Part shown: piece after piece, positions 19,973-28,169 of the stretch
Position numbering within the stretch: position 1 is the stretch's first letter
Layout of the letters: each line of letters starts with the position of its first letter
Assembly (NCBI RefSeq): GCF_002614725.1
Contig: NZ_MRZN01000017.1
Coordinates: forward strand, 1-64,000
Source of the DNA: Staphylococcus edaphicus
GTDB taxonomy: Bacteria > Bacillota > Bacilli > Staphylococcales > Staphylococcaceae
Direction of reading: 5' to 3'
DNA: 64,000 nt
Made by a program: the position numbers and the translations under genes
Notes under the pieces: generated by a model
What the model was told of the DNA's origin: nothing
The model's input: only the letters and a program-made list of their open reading frames with translations
The model's database searches: none

Positions 19973-20629
19973 ATGAATACATTAGTTATAGGTGCAAATG
20001 GTGGCGTGGGTCACTATTTAGTAAAGCAACTAAAAGATAGTGGCGAGTCATTCGTTGCGGGTGTGAGAAAAAAAGAACAAGTACAAGCTTTAGAAGAACA
20101 AGGTGTTAAAGCTACTTTAATAGATGTTGAAGCAGATGATATTGAATCGTTAACGGACAAACTTAAAGGATTCGATAAAGTAGTATTTTCTGTTGGTTCA
20201 GGTGGTAGCACTGGCGCGGATAAGACAATAAGCGTCGATTTAGATGGTGCTATAAAAACGATGAAAGCTAGTGAAGCAAACCAAGTGAAACAATATGTTA
20301 TGGTGTCAACTTATGATTCAAGAAGAGAAGCATTTGATGCAAGTGGAGATTTAAAACCTTACACAATTGCCAAACATTATGCAGATGAATATCTTAAACA
20401 AGCGAATTTAGGATACACAATTGTACATCCAGGCGCACTGTTAAATGATCCAGCTACGCATAAAATTGAAGCCAAAGCATTTTTTGACGATAGACGATCC
20501 ATTTCTCGCGAAGACGTTGCTTTAGTGATAAAAGAAGTGCTTGATACAGATAACTATATAAATACTGAATTTCAAATTGCGAATGGCGAAATGCCAATTA
20601 AAGAAGCCCTAGCACAGTTTAAAAAATAG
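19973..20629 (+). CDS. NAD(P)-binding SDR-type oxidoreductase (YhfK/YwnB-like)
   Basis: 218 aa. An atypical short-chain dehydrogenase fold with the dinucleotide loop VIGANGGVGHYLVKQL at residues 4-19 and the later VSTYDSRREA and AKHYADEYLK segments. The Tyr-Lys pair of classical SDR enzymes is not in the usual YxxxK form; AKHYADEYL may stand in. The substrate is unknown. SD GGAGG. Single gene with a terminator; it is divergent from czrA, so the operator between them could affect it. Confidence 0.82.
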   Translation: MNTLVIGANGGVGHYLVKQLKDSGESFVAGVRKKEQVQALEEQGVKATLIDVEADDIESLTDKLKGFDKVVFSVGSGGSTGADKTISVDLDGAIKTMKASEANQVKQYVMVSTYDSRREAFDASGDLKPYTIAKHYADEYLKQANLGYTIVHPGALLNDPATHKIEAKAFFDDRRSISREDVALVIKEVLDTDNYINTEFQIANGEMPIKEALAQFKK

Positions 20630-20632
20630 TGC

Positions 20633-20676
20633 CATAAAAGAACCAATTTACATGATGGTGTAAATTGGTTCTTTTT
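20633..20676 (+). terminator. Terminator after the SDR-like gene
   Basis: AAAAGAACCAATTTACA / TGTAAATTGGTTCTTTTTTT: a long stem with a T7 tail. Confidence 0.92.
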
Positions 20677-20754
20677 TTGTTGGAAATAATTGGCTTTTCA
20701 CGTAATTTATGTGTGAAAATTTGATACAATAAAAGATATCGTTTGGAGGTTAAT

Positions 20755-21453
20755 ATGAATATTTCAAACCAGAAAATATATGAACAAGTCGCAGATATCA
20801 TTTTAGAAAATATTAAATCTGAAGCGTATCAAGTTGGTGATAAACTACCTTCTATACAAAACCTGAGTAAGCAATTTGGTGTGAGTATAGCGTCGGTTAG
20901 AGAAGCACTGAATGCACTTAGAACGATAGGGATTATAGAGATGAAGCAGGGGTATGGGACTTTTGTTAAGCAATTAGAACCTACTTTTTTTGAACTTGGA
21001 GATAAATTTAATTCACTAGAGCAAATAAAAGAGTTATTAGAATTAAGAGAAATTGTAGAAAGTGCAACAGTTGCCAACGCGGCTCGATACCGCAATGAAA
21101 ATGACTTGAGCCAATTAAAAAAAGCGCTAAAAGTGATGAGTGAAGCAGTGACTGATGGGACTTCAGGTGAGAAAGCAGACTTGGCGTTTCACCTTGCTAT
21201 TGCTAATGCAGCACAAAATACTTTACTGGTAGAATTGTTAAATAATATTTCAGAGTTAATGCAAAACTCAATGGAAGAAACTAGAAAAATATTTATTTAT
21301 AACAAGCAAAAAACAATGACTAAGTTACTTGAAGAACATGAAGTTATTTATCATGCAATTTTAAAGCGGGATGATGAAGTAGCAGTTAAAGCGATGCAAA
21401 TGCACCTACTAGAAGTCAAAGACACGATACTAGCTAACTTTAAAGAACAATAA
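20755..21453 (+). CDS. GntR family regulator, FadR subfamily (LutR-like)
   Basis: 232 aa from the ATG at 20755, after TTGGAGG; an upstream TTG overlaps that site. The N-terminal winged helix (about 1-70) has QVGDKLPSIQNLSKQFGVS and VREALNALRTIGIIEMKQGYGTFV. The all-helical FadR-type effector domain (about 85-225) has the metal-binding pattern with Asp in KADLAFHLAIA and later histidines (EEHEVIYHAI, MQMHLLEV). Such proteins sense small carboxylates such as lactate. No target gene is adjacent: a hairpin-rich spacer and manA follow. Confidence 0.88.
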   Translation: MNISNQKIYEQVADIILENIKSEAYQVGDKLPSIQNLSKQFGVSIASVREALNALRTIGIIEMKQGYGTFVKQLEPTFFELGDKFNSLEQIKELLELREIVESATVANAARYRNENDLSQLKKALKVMSEAVTDGTSGEKADLAFHLAIANAAQNTLLVELLNNISELMQNSMEETRKIFIYNKQKTMTKLLEEHEVIYHAILKRDDEVAVKAMQMHLLEVKDTILANFKEQ

Positions 21454-22014
21454 ATAGAAAATAAAAAAGCGTCATTTCCTTTGTAAATATGAGAATGCAC
21501 TTTTACCGTGTTGTCATAATATCAAGTTTGTAAAAAAGTAATGTACCTTATAAGAAACATATAAAAGCCCAAACTTTTATGAAGTTTGGACTTTATCGCA
21601 AATTTTTAATTTGAAAAAGTAATCAACTTTTTCAAATAATCATAATTAATACATTACCTTATATGTAAAAACAGATAGAGTTTACAAAAACTCTATAATT
21701 AATTATAAAATTAATTATATGAAATTGACAAGAGCTAATATGAAAAATTTCTAGCTATAATATAATAGTTCATTAAAAAGACATAAATATGTGATTGTGC
21801 GAAATAGAATAAACTATCAATTTAAAAATGCCATTGATATAATAACAAGTGATTTTAGCATAGTAAACTACCTGTATTGTCGTTTATACTCTCAGTCATT
21901 ATGTGATACAATCACACTAGTTCTCTAAAAAGATGAAAACAAATAAAAATAATACACTTAAATAATATATATAGTAACTTACTAATACAACTTAAGAATG
22001 TGGAGGTGCGAAGA
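21454..22014. other. Hairpin-rich 560-bp spacer before manA
   Basis: No convincing gene. It holds a terminator-like stem (21566-21595), a perfect 12-bp inverted repeat (21609-21637) and a perfect 9-bp hairpin (21675-21696). Two of these are enclosed by GTAATGTA (21538-21545) and TACATTAC (21650-21657). A TTGACA (21725-21730) and two TATAAT boxes (21756-21766) follow, but the spacing (25 bp or more) is not that of a normal promoter. TGTGATTGT near 21790 and ACAATCACA near 21908 form another long-range pair. Confidence 0.5.
21566..21597 (+). terminator. Terminator after the GntR regulator
   Basis: AAGCCCAAACTT-TTATG-AAGTTTGGACTTT stem with a short T-rich end, about 110 bases after the stop codon. 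Confidence 0.6.
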
Positions 22015-22953
22015 ATGCCATTATTTTTAAAACCAGTTTTTCATGAAAAAATATGGGGTGGCAAGAGATTAAAAGCATTTGGATATGATTTACCCAGTGA
22101 TTCTATCGGGGAAGTTTGGGGTATTTCAGCACATCCTAATGGCAAATGTGAAATTTTAAATGAGCCCTATAAAGGTCAAACATTAGATCAAGTATGGGAC
22201 GAGCATCGAGAATTATTTGGTGATTTCCCAAGTCAAGCATTCCCTTTAATGACTAAAATAGTAGATGCTAAAGAATCATTATCTATACATGTACATCCTG
22301 ATGATGCGTTTGCTTATGAAAATGAAAATGGTCAATATGGTAAGTCTGAATGTTGGTATATTATTGATGCTGAGGAAGATGCTGAAATTATATATGGATT
22401 AAATACGCAATCGAAAGAAACAGCCATCGACAAGATAGATGAGGCGGATTATGATTCGATATTTAATAAAGTAAAAGTTAAGGCAGGAGAATTTTATTTT
22501 ATACCTGCTGGTACTATTCATTCTATTGGTGCAGGCGTTCTCGTTTATGAAACAATGCAATCCTCGGATGTGACTTATCGATTGTTTGATTATGATCGTG
22601 CTCAGGCATCTGGAGATAAACGAGAATTAAATCAAGTAAAAGCAAAAGAAGTTATTGAACTCTCGCAAGAAAGTATCAATATCCCAACAGATACTGAAAT
22701 TATAGAAAATCACAAGCGTACACAGCTTGTCTCAAATGACTTTTTCACAATTGTAAAGTGGAATATTTCTGGTACATTAAACTATATGAAGCCTAGGGAG
22801 TTTGTACTAGTATCAGTACTTAAAGGCGAAGGGCAGGTCATTATCGACGGTGAAGTATTTGATTTAGTCCATGGACAGAATTTTATTTTAACTTCTGATG
22901 ATCTTGATACGATATTTGAAGGACAATTTGAATTAATAGTAAGTTATTTATAG
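22015..22953 (+). CDS. manA: Mannose-6-phosphate isomerase, class I
   Basis: 312 aa from the ATG at 22015, six bases after GGAGGTG; an upstream in-frame GTG covers that site. It interconverts mannose-6-phosphate and fructose-6-phosphate with a zinc ion. The start PLFLKPVFHEKIWGGKRL and the zinc motif SIHVHPDD (about residue 95) are family marks. FIPAGTIHSIGAGV (about 165) is the second cupin motif. It stands alone, followed by a small membrane protein 24 bases downstream that may share its transcript. Confidence 0.95.
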   Translation: MPLFLKPVFHEKIWGGKRLKAFGYDLPSDSIGEVWGISAHPNGKCEILNEPYKGQTLDQVWDEHRELFGDFPSQAFPLMTKIVDAKESLSIHVHPDDAFAYENENGQYGKSECWYIIDAEEDAEIIYGLNTQSKETAIDKIDEADYDSIFNKVKVKAGEFYFIPAGTIHSIGAGVLVYETMQSSDVTYRLFDYDRAQASGDKRELNQVKAKEVIELSQESINIPTDTEIIENHKRTQLVSNDFFTIVKWNISGTLNYMKPREFVLVSVLKGEGQVIIDGEVFDLVHGQNFILTSDDLDTIFEGQFELIVSYL

Positions 22954-22977
22954 ATAGATAAATAGGAGTGCTTTAAA

Positions 22978-23208
22978 ATGATTAAGTTTTTATATATTTC
23001 ATTAGTATGTGGTCTATTGTCTGGTGCTGGCATATTTTTAAAGACAGATATATTTCCTTCAATGGTAATTCCAATGATTTTTGGAGTGATTGGTATCATC
23101 TCAGCATTGATTACTATTCCAGATAAAGAAATAAGTGGTATGCTTAAATTTGGTGGTGTGTTAATTAATATCATGCCAATTATGGGTGCTTTAACATTAA
23201 CTTCATGA
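22978..23208 (+). CDS. Small hydrophobic protein with two to three membrane segments
   Basis: 76 aa. Hydrophobic stretches at about residues 3-20, 28-46 and 57-75 are separated by short polar turns (KTDIFPS, PDKEISG). No known family motif is visible. The start has AGGAG eleven bases upstream, and the gap to manA is 24 bases, so co-transcription is likely. It ends at a hairpin terminator. A membrane helper or small transporter subunit is possible, but nothing in the sequence fixes a role. Confidence 0.65.
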   Translation: MIKFLYISLVCGLLSGAGIFLKTDIFPSMVIPMIFGVIGIISALITIPDKEISGMLKFGGVLINIMPIMGALTLTS

Positions 23209-23218
23209 AGTATAAATT

Positions 23219-23256
23219 CAGTATCTTTACGGTAACGTAAACGATACTTTTTTTAT
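23219..23256 (+). terminator. Terminator after the small membrane protein
   Basis: AGTATCTTTACG-GTAA-CGTAAACGATACT stem with one bulged base, followed by TTTTTT. Confidence 0.85.
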
Positions 23257-23412
23257 GATAGTTATAAGTGATTATAGAAAGCGTTTGATTCATAAATAAA
23301 AGCATTAACGTTATGCGTTTAATTAATTTTATCGTTCCCTATACATTTGAATCTATACGGTTAAGCTCAATTGAAATATGTTAAAATGGTATTGAAATAG
23401 GAGGTGGCAAGA

Positions 23413-24393
23413 TTGGATAAAGCAAGAGGAATCGTTATGACTTTGGTAATCGCAATGGTAGCCACAATTATGGGTAGTAAATTCCCTATTATTGGTAGTG
23501 CTATTTTTGCAATCATAATTGGTATTTTGATAAATAATGTAATAACAATTCCTAAAAAATATGAAGCGGGTATAAATTTTAGTAGTAAAAAAATATTGCA
23601 CTATAGCATAGTGGTGCTAGGATTTACATTAAGCTTTCATTCCATTGGAGCCATCGGTTGGAAATCTTTACCTATTATATTTATAACATTGTTTGCGGCA
23701 TTTTTTATCGTTTATGTATTAATGAAGCTATTTAATATTAATGAACATTTAAGTATATTGATAGGGGTAGGGACTTCAATATGTGGTGGTTCAGCAATTG
23801 CCGCTACGAGTCCAGTCATTAAAGCGAAGGAAAGCGAAGTTGCATTTGCTATCTCAACGATATTTTTATTTAATCTAATAGCCGTATTCGTTTTTCCACC
23901 ACTTGGACATATTATGCATATGGGAGAAACAACGTTTGGCTACTTTGGGGGCACGGCAATAAATGACACATCAAGTGTCATTGCAGCGACTTCTATTTAT
24001 GGGAAAACAGCATTGGAGACAGGTGCAGTAGTTAAATTGACACGTACATTGATGATTATTCCAGTAGTGTTATTTTTTACATATAGAACCATTAAAAAAG
24101 AACAAGAAACACAGTCGAACACATCCATTGTAAAAATATTTCCATGGTTTATTGTTTGGTTTGTCGTAGCATCTTTAATAAGTACAATTTTCAATTTTTC
24201 ACCATCAGTAATTAATATTTTTCAACAATTGTCGTTATTTTTAATTACAATGGCAATGGCAGGCATTGGATTGAATGTGGACTTCAAACAATTTAGACAA
24301 GCAGGAATTAAACCTATATTATTAGGCTTAGCAACGTGGATTGTTGTTATTATTTCAAGTTTAATCACAATGAAATTAATTAACCTATTGTAA
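23413..24393 (+). CDS. UPF0324/YeiH family membrane protein
   Basis: 326 aa, with a TTG start at 23413 six bases after AGGAGGTG; the GTG at 23404 lies inside that site, so TTG is the better start. About nine to ten membrane helices. Family segments are visible: SSKKILHYSIVVLGFTLSF, GVGTSICGGSAIAATSPVI (about residue 115-135), FGYFGGTAINDTSSVIAA (about 175) and GIGLNVDFKQF near the end. The family is often called putative sulfate exporter (YeiH), but the substrate is not proven. Single gene. Confidence 0.85.
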   Translation: MDKARGIVMTLVIAMVATIMGSKFPIIGSAIFAIIIGILINNVITIPKKYEAGINFSSKKILHYSIVVLGFTLSFHSIGAIGWKSLPIIFITLFAAFFIVYVLMKLFNINEHLSILIGVGTSICGGSAIAATSPVIKAKESEVAFAISTIFLFNLIAVFVFPPLGHIMHMGETTFGYFGGTAINDTSSVIAATSIYGKTALETGAVVKLTRTLMIIPVVLFFTYRTIKKEQETQSNTSIVKIFPWFIVWFVVASLISTIFNFSPSVINIFQQLSLFLITMAMAGIGLNVDFKQFRQAGIKPILLGLATWIVVIISSLITMKLINLL

Positions 24394-24465
24394 TGTTTGT
24401 TCTATAAGATTATTTTGCATATAATAGGAAAAATAGAATTTTTATATGAGATAAGGAGTATTTAA

Positions 24466-25833
24466 ATGACAGAGGAAACAAGTTATTTTTGGTTAAACTG
24501 CGGTTATAATCGCTGGAACCATAACGAACCAATGGTTGGACAAACAACATTATTTGAATCAGGTGCACAATTTAATCCTTCTCAAGGTTTCCGTTCATTT
24601 AAACAGGCCAAGGTTGGAGACCAGGTCATTTTTTACCAAGTGCAGATGGATACTGGTCTATTAGGATTTGGTGAGATTACAAGTGTACAAACTGGTGCTC
24701 AAAACAAAATTCGTGTTCATTTTCAATTGCAAGAACAATTAAAGCCACTAACAGCAGATTACTTAAAAAGAAGTGAACAGTTAGAATTTAGAATGGGGAA
24801 TATGAAAGAGACACTGTTTAATCAAATTACTAAAGAAGAATTTGAATTGATCGTTAACCTAGGTAAAGGACAAACTAAAATACCAAGATACTTTTTTTTA
24901 GCAGAGGAACAAGAATTTGAACCTGAATCATATAATACAATATATACGCATACGTATAATGGTATTAAACGCAATGGTTATCATTTTTATACTCAACTTG
25001 AAATAGGGGATCAATTGATCTTTTATAATAAAAAACGGGATCAATCGGTTATTGGTATTGGTGAAGTGAGTAAACATATTCATGAAAAATCACCAATACC
25101 TGGTAGAACCAATAGTACAGCAATAGAAGTTTATTTTGAAAAGGAAATAGAACCTGTGTCTTTAGGTACCTTAAATAAGCACCCTAAATTAAAAAATCTG
25201 TACTACTTACAAGAAAACGCAAAACAAGCGATTGCAAGCATGTCACAGACTCAATTTGAGTCTATATTAGAAATGAGTAATAATGATGGCTTGAAACCGC
25301 AATTTGAAGCTGTTGAAAGTGAAAGTGTCATAGATAAGCCAGCCGATGATTTAAAACCATTTATTTTACTCGTCGTTGATAAGGGCGAAGGATTAAAAGC
25401 TGCAGAAGATTTACTACAAAAAACAAATGCGAATCCCGTTATTACCTCAGGACATCCAGACTTTACAGAAGATATGCTTTATGGTAAATATTTGCCAAAC
25501 GAGACGGGTGCTTTATATTATAGAGAAGGTTTTATCACGAATTTAATGCCACGCAAAGATAAGAGCTATTTGGTAATTGATAATTTTAACCGTATAGATC
25601 CTGACATTTTCCAAACATATATTAATGTGTTAGAAGGTTATGAAATGACATTACCTCGATATAATAAAGATGGCTCAATGGTAAAATGGTCTAGAAAGAA
25701 AGATTCATTTTATCATTTTAATCCAAACTGGCATATCGTTGGTGTCACATATGATCGTTTAAATGATATTAAGCAAAAATATACAGAACAATTTTTAAAA
25801 TATACAAGAATTGTTAAAGTTAACCAAGATTAA
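24466..25833 (+). CDS. Two EVE-like domains plus a degenerate McrB-type AAA+ domain
   Basis: 455 aa. Residues 5-145 (YFWLNCGYNRWNHNEP, FKQAKVGDQVIFYQ, GLLGFGEI) and about 155-275 (YNGIKRNGYHFYTQLEIGDQ, SVIGIGEV) are two EVE/PUA-like modules, a fold that reads modified bases. From about 297 the chain resembles the McrB AAA+ core: SGHPDFTEDMLYGKYLP, SYLVIDNFNRIDP, INVLEGYEMTLPRY and NPNWHIVGVTYDRLNDI align with the McrB HPSF...P, IIDEINR, LLE...R and PNLYIIGTMN motifs. No Walker A (GxxGxGK) is visible, the Walker B Glu is replaced by Asn, and the RRF arginines are absent. So it probably binds nucleic acid but cannot hydrolyse NTP in the usual way. No McrC partner or nuclease is beside it. Own SD and downstream terminator; single gene. 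Confidence 0.7.
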   Translation: MTEETSYFWLNCGYNRWNHNEPMVGQTTLFESGAQFNPSQGFRSFKQAKVGDQVIFYQVQMDTGLLGFGEITSVQTGAQNKIRVHFQLQEQLKPLTADYLKRSEQLEFRMGNMKETLFNQITKEEFELIVNLGKGQTKIPRYFFLAEEQEFEPESYNTIYTHTYNGIKRNGYHFYTQLEIGDQLIFYNKKRDQSVIGIGEVSKHIHEKSPIPGRTNSTAIEVYFEKEIEPVSLGTLNKHPKLKNLYYLQENAKQAIASMSQTQFESILEMSNNDGLKPQFEAVESESVIDKPADDLKPFILLVVDKGEGLKAAEDLLQKTNANPVITSGHPDFTEDMLYGKYLPNETGALYYREGFITNLMPRKDKSYLVIDNFNRIDPDIFQTYINVLEGYEMTLPRYNKDGSMVKWSRKKDSFYHFNPNWHIVGVTYDRLNDIKQKYTEQFLKYTRIVKVNQD

Positions 25834-25889
25834 TATCGATGTAGATTATTTTATGATCGTTTAATCATAGATATATTTTTCTAGATAAT

Positions 25890-25928
25890 GAAATGACCAA
25901 TCCTTCAAGAAACGGATTGGTCATTTTT
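25890..25928 (+). terminator. Terminator after the EVE-domain gene
   Basis: AAATGACCAATCC-TTCAAGAAAC-GGATTGGTCATTTTT. The rest of the 314-bp spacer up to 26147 is AT-rich, with a TATAAT box at 26078-26083 as the likely -10 of the next gene. Confidence 0.92.
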
Positions 25929-26147
25929 ATATATTCAGTGTCACTTTGTTGATTAATCAAACATTTTCCAGATATGTGGGAGAAAGCTATAGTATGACAT
26001 GATATTTATTATATAAGTGAGAATCAACGTTTATGTGAAGTGAAGCACACATATGATTTATTTTCTTAAAATTAGGATATAATAGAACTAAGAACAAATA
26101 TAGAATAATAATTAATGTTTAATTATTTAATTAGAGGAGCGTTGTAT

Positions 26148-26531
26148 ATGCCAATAATTTATTACGATGGTAATTGTGTCTATTGTTATAACTATGCAAT
26201 TTGGTTGATTCAACATGGGCTTTCTACTCGTTATCAATTTGCCAAATTACAAGGTGATGTTGCACAAAACTTATTAGAAAATTATCCAGAAGCGCAACAA
26301 TACGATAGTGTTATTTTGCAAGAAGGTGATTGCTTGAAATACAAATCGGATGCTATTGCAACACTGATTACATCACTGACAAATTATAAATGGTTAGGTA
26401 TCTTATTGCGCTTAGTACCAAATAGCATAAGAGATTTAGGTTACCAATTGTTTGCAGATAATAGAAATCATATGTGGAAAACACATTGGCACAAACCCAA
26501 TGCTTATGAACAATCATTTTTTATTGACTAA
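26148..26531 (+). CDS. DUF393 (DCC family) thiol-disulfide oxidoreductase-like protein
   Basis: 127 aa from the ATG at 26148, nine bases after AGAGGAG; the upstream in-frame ATG has no such site. The start IYYDGNCVYCYNYAIWL shows the DGxCxxC motif of the family, a thioredoxin-like fold. The later SDAIATLI, LRLVPNSIRDLGYQLFADNR is the usual C-terminal pattern. It likely takes part in thiol redox chemistry, but no partner is known. Ribokinase starts 34 bases downstream, so the two may be co-transcribed. Confidence 0.85.
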   Translation: MPIIYYDGNCVYCYNYAIWLIQHGLSTRYQFAKLQGDVAQNLLENYPEAQQYDSVILQEGDCLKYKSDAIATLITSLTNYKWLGILLRLVPNSIRDLGYQLFADNRNHMWKTHWHKPNAYEQSFFID

Positions 26532-26564
26532 TTTATTTTTAACCGAAAACACGGAGGAAACAAC

Positions 26565-27434
26565 ATGAAGAAAATTATAGTAATTGGAAGTGCTTCTATT
26601 GATTTAGTTGTAAAATCTAAAATATTACCTGAAGCAGGAGAAACAGTAATGGGTGATTCGTTTTTTACTACGCCTGGCGGTAAAGGGGCAAATCAAGCCG
26701 TTGCTGCTGCACGCTTAAGTGATCAAGTGTATATGATAGGTGCAGTGGGGAATGATTCGTATGGCAAACAAATTTTGGAAAATTTGAAACAGAATCATGT
26801 AGATATATCATACATGGATATCATTGACAATGAAAAGTCAGGTACAGCACATATCACATTGTTTGAAGATGATAATCGTATTATTGTAGTACCCGCAGCC
26901 AATAACTACGTTACACCAGAAAAAGTATTACCCAAACTAGAACATTTTAGTGAAGGTGACATTATTCTGTTACAACACGAAATTCCTGAAGATACGATTC
27001 GTTCGGTTGTAACATATGCACAGAAACAGGGCATGAAAATTATTTTAAATCCAGCACCTTATCGTAAATTGGATATAGATGTAATTGAAAAAGTGACATG
27101 GCTTACTCCGAATGAATCAGAAAGCGAACTACTATTTGAACATCAAGTAGAAGAAGCGCTTAAAACATATCCGCGCAAGCTGATAATTACACAGGGTGCC
27201 AAGGGGGCTTTATTTTATAGCGATTCTCAACAACTTATAGAAGGATATAAAAAAGAAGTCGTTGATACTACAGGCGCTGGAGACACATTTAATGGTGCAT
27301 TAGCAGTTGCTCTAATTGAAAATAAATCACTGGAAGAGGCAGTGAATTTTGCTAATTTGGCAGGCAGTTTTTCAGTGACAGGTTTAGGCGCACAGGGTGC
27401 AATGCCACACAGAAAAGACCTAGAAGAAGTATAG
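26565..27434 (+). CDS. rbsK: Ribokinase (PfkB family)
   Basis: 289 aa. It phosphorylates ribose to ribose-5-phosphate in the cytosol. GGKGANQAVAAARL (about residues 38-52) is PfkB signature 1, and DTTGAGDTFNGAL (about 233-245) is signature 2 with the catalytic Asp. Length and N-terminus (GSASIDLVVK) suit ribokinase. No rbsD or ribose transporter is adjacent; instead nucleoside catabolism genes follow after dps. Salvage of ribose from nucleosides, or even a deoxyribokinase role, should be considered. SD GGAGG. Confidence 0.87.
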   Translation: MKKIIVIGSASIDLVVKSKILPEAGETVMGDSFFTTPGGKGANQAVAAARLSDQVYMIGAVGNDSYGKQILENLKQNHVDISYMDIIDNEKSGTAHITLFEDDNRIIVVPAANNYVTPEKVLPKLEHFSEGDIILLQHEIPEDTIRSVVTYAQKQGMKIILNPAPYRKLDIDVIEKVTWLTPNESESELLFEHQVEEALKTYPRKLIITQGAKGALFYSDSQQLIEGYKKEVVDTTGAGDTFNGALAVALIENKSLEEAVNFANLAGSFSVTGLGAQGAMPHRKDLEEV

Positions 27435-27512
27435 GCTGATTTGTTATAATATAGGTGTATCGGCAAATGATAACCTAAATTAAAATAATTCTAATTTAAA
27501 ATAAGAAACCTC

Positions 27513-27541
27513 TTTACAGATTATAATCATTATAATATAAT
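27513..27541 (+). promoter_or_regulatory. dps promoter with overlapping PerR box
   Basis: TTTACA (27513-27518), 17 bp, TATAAT (27536-27541). The spacer contains TTATAATCATTATAA (27521-27535), a perfect match to the PerR box of Bacillus and Staphylococcus. A bound repressor would block RNA polymerase, so dps should be induced by peroxide or by iron limitation of PerR. Confidence 0.88.
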
Positions 27542-27609
27542 AATTAATGTAAAGAAGATTTGTGTTGTCATTTAATGATAATATTTGAAATTTAAAGGAG
27601 AGATTTTAC

Positions 27610-28059
27610 ATGGCAAAAAGTAATGAAGAAGTAGTAAAAGTATTAAATCAACAAGTAGCAAACTGGACAGTAGCATTCACCAAATTACACAATTTTCATT
27701 GGTATGTAAAAGGGCCTAATTTCTTCTCACTACACACTAAATTTGAAGAACTATATGATGAAGCAAGCCAATATATTGATGATTTAGCAGAGCGTATTTT
27801 AGCTGCTGGCGGCAACCCAGTTGCAACGCTAAAAGAGAGTTTAGAAATTTCAATTATTAAAGAAGCTGGTAAAGGGTATAAAGCTGAAGAAATGGTTGAA
27901 GAACTTTCACAAGACTTTGACAATGTATCTAAACAATTAGAAGAAGCGATTGAAGTTGCATCAAATGCAGATGATGATGTAACAGAAGATATGTTCATCG
28001 GTATGCAAACAAACATCGATAAACATAATTGGATGTTGAAATCATATTTAGGTAGATAA
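27610..28059 (+). CDS. dps: Dps/MrgA-type DNA-binding ferritin
   Basis: 149 aa. It forms a 12-subunit shell that oxidises and stores Fe2+ using hydrogen peroxide and binds DNA under stress. The ferroxidase residues are visible in FHNFHWYVKGPNFFSLHTKFEELYDEA: His and Asp/Glu on helices A and B (about residues 25-60). KHNWMLKSYL is the usual end. SD AAAGGAGA. Single gene under a PerR box with a strong terminator. S. aureus calls the homologue mrgA. Confidence 0.95.
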   Translation: MAKSNEEVVKVLNQQVANWTVAFTKLHNFHWYVKGPNFFSLHTKFEELYDEASQYIDDLAERILAAGGNPVATLKESLEISIIKEAGKGYKAEEMVEELSQDFDNVSKQLEEAIEVASNADDDVTEDMFIGMQTNIDKHNWMLKSYLGR

Positions 28060-28081
28060 AATAATCAATTTCATACAAATA

Positions 28082-28127
28082 GAAAAACTAGACCGGGACA
28101 TTAAATTATGTCCCGGTCTAGTTTTCT
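28082..28127. terminator. Bidirectional terminator between dps and deoD
   Basis: GAAAAACTAGACCGGGACAT / ATGTCCCGGTCTAGTTTTC stem of about 18 bp between convergent genes, with T-runs on both strands. Confidence 0.95.
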
Positions 28128-28169
28128 TTGACAAATATTTAAGTATTGGGTTCTTATTTTTTAGGTCAA

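Noticed and set aside
21725-21766. TTGACA and TATAAT boxes as a promoter for manA or a small RNA
   Set aside because: The spacing is 25-30 bp, far from 17, so a normal sigma-A promoter is not supported.
23404-23412. GTG start for the UPF0324 gene
   Set aside because: It lies inside AGGAGGTGG, the ribosome binding site; the TTG at 23413 has correct spacing.
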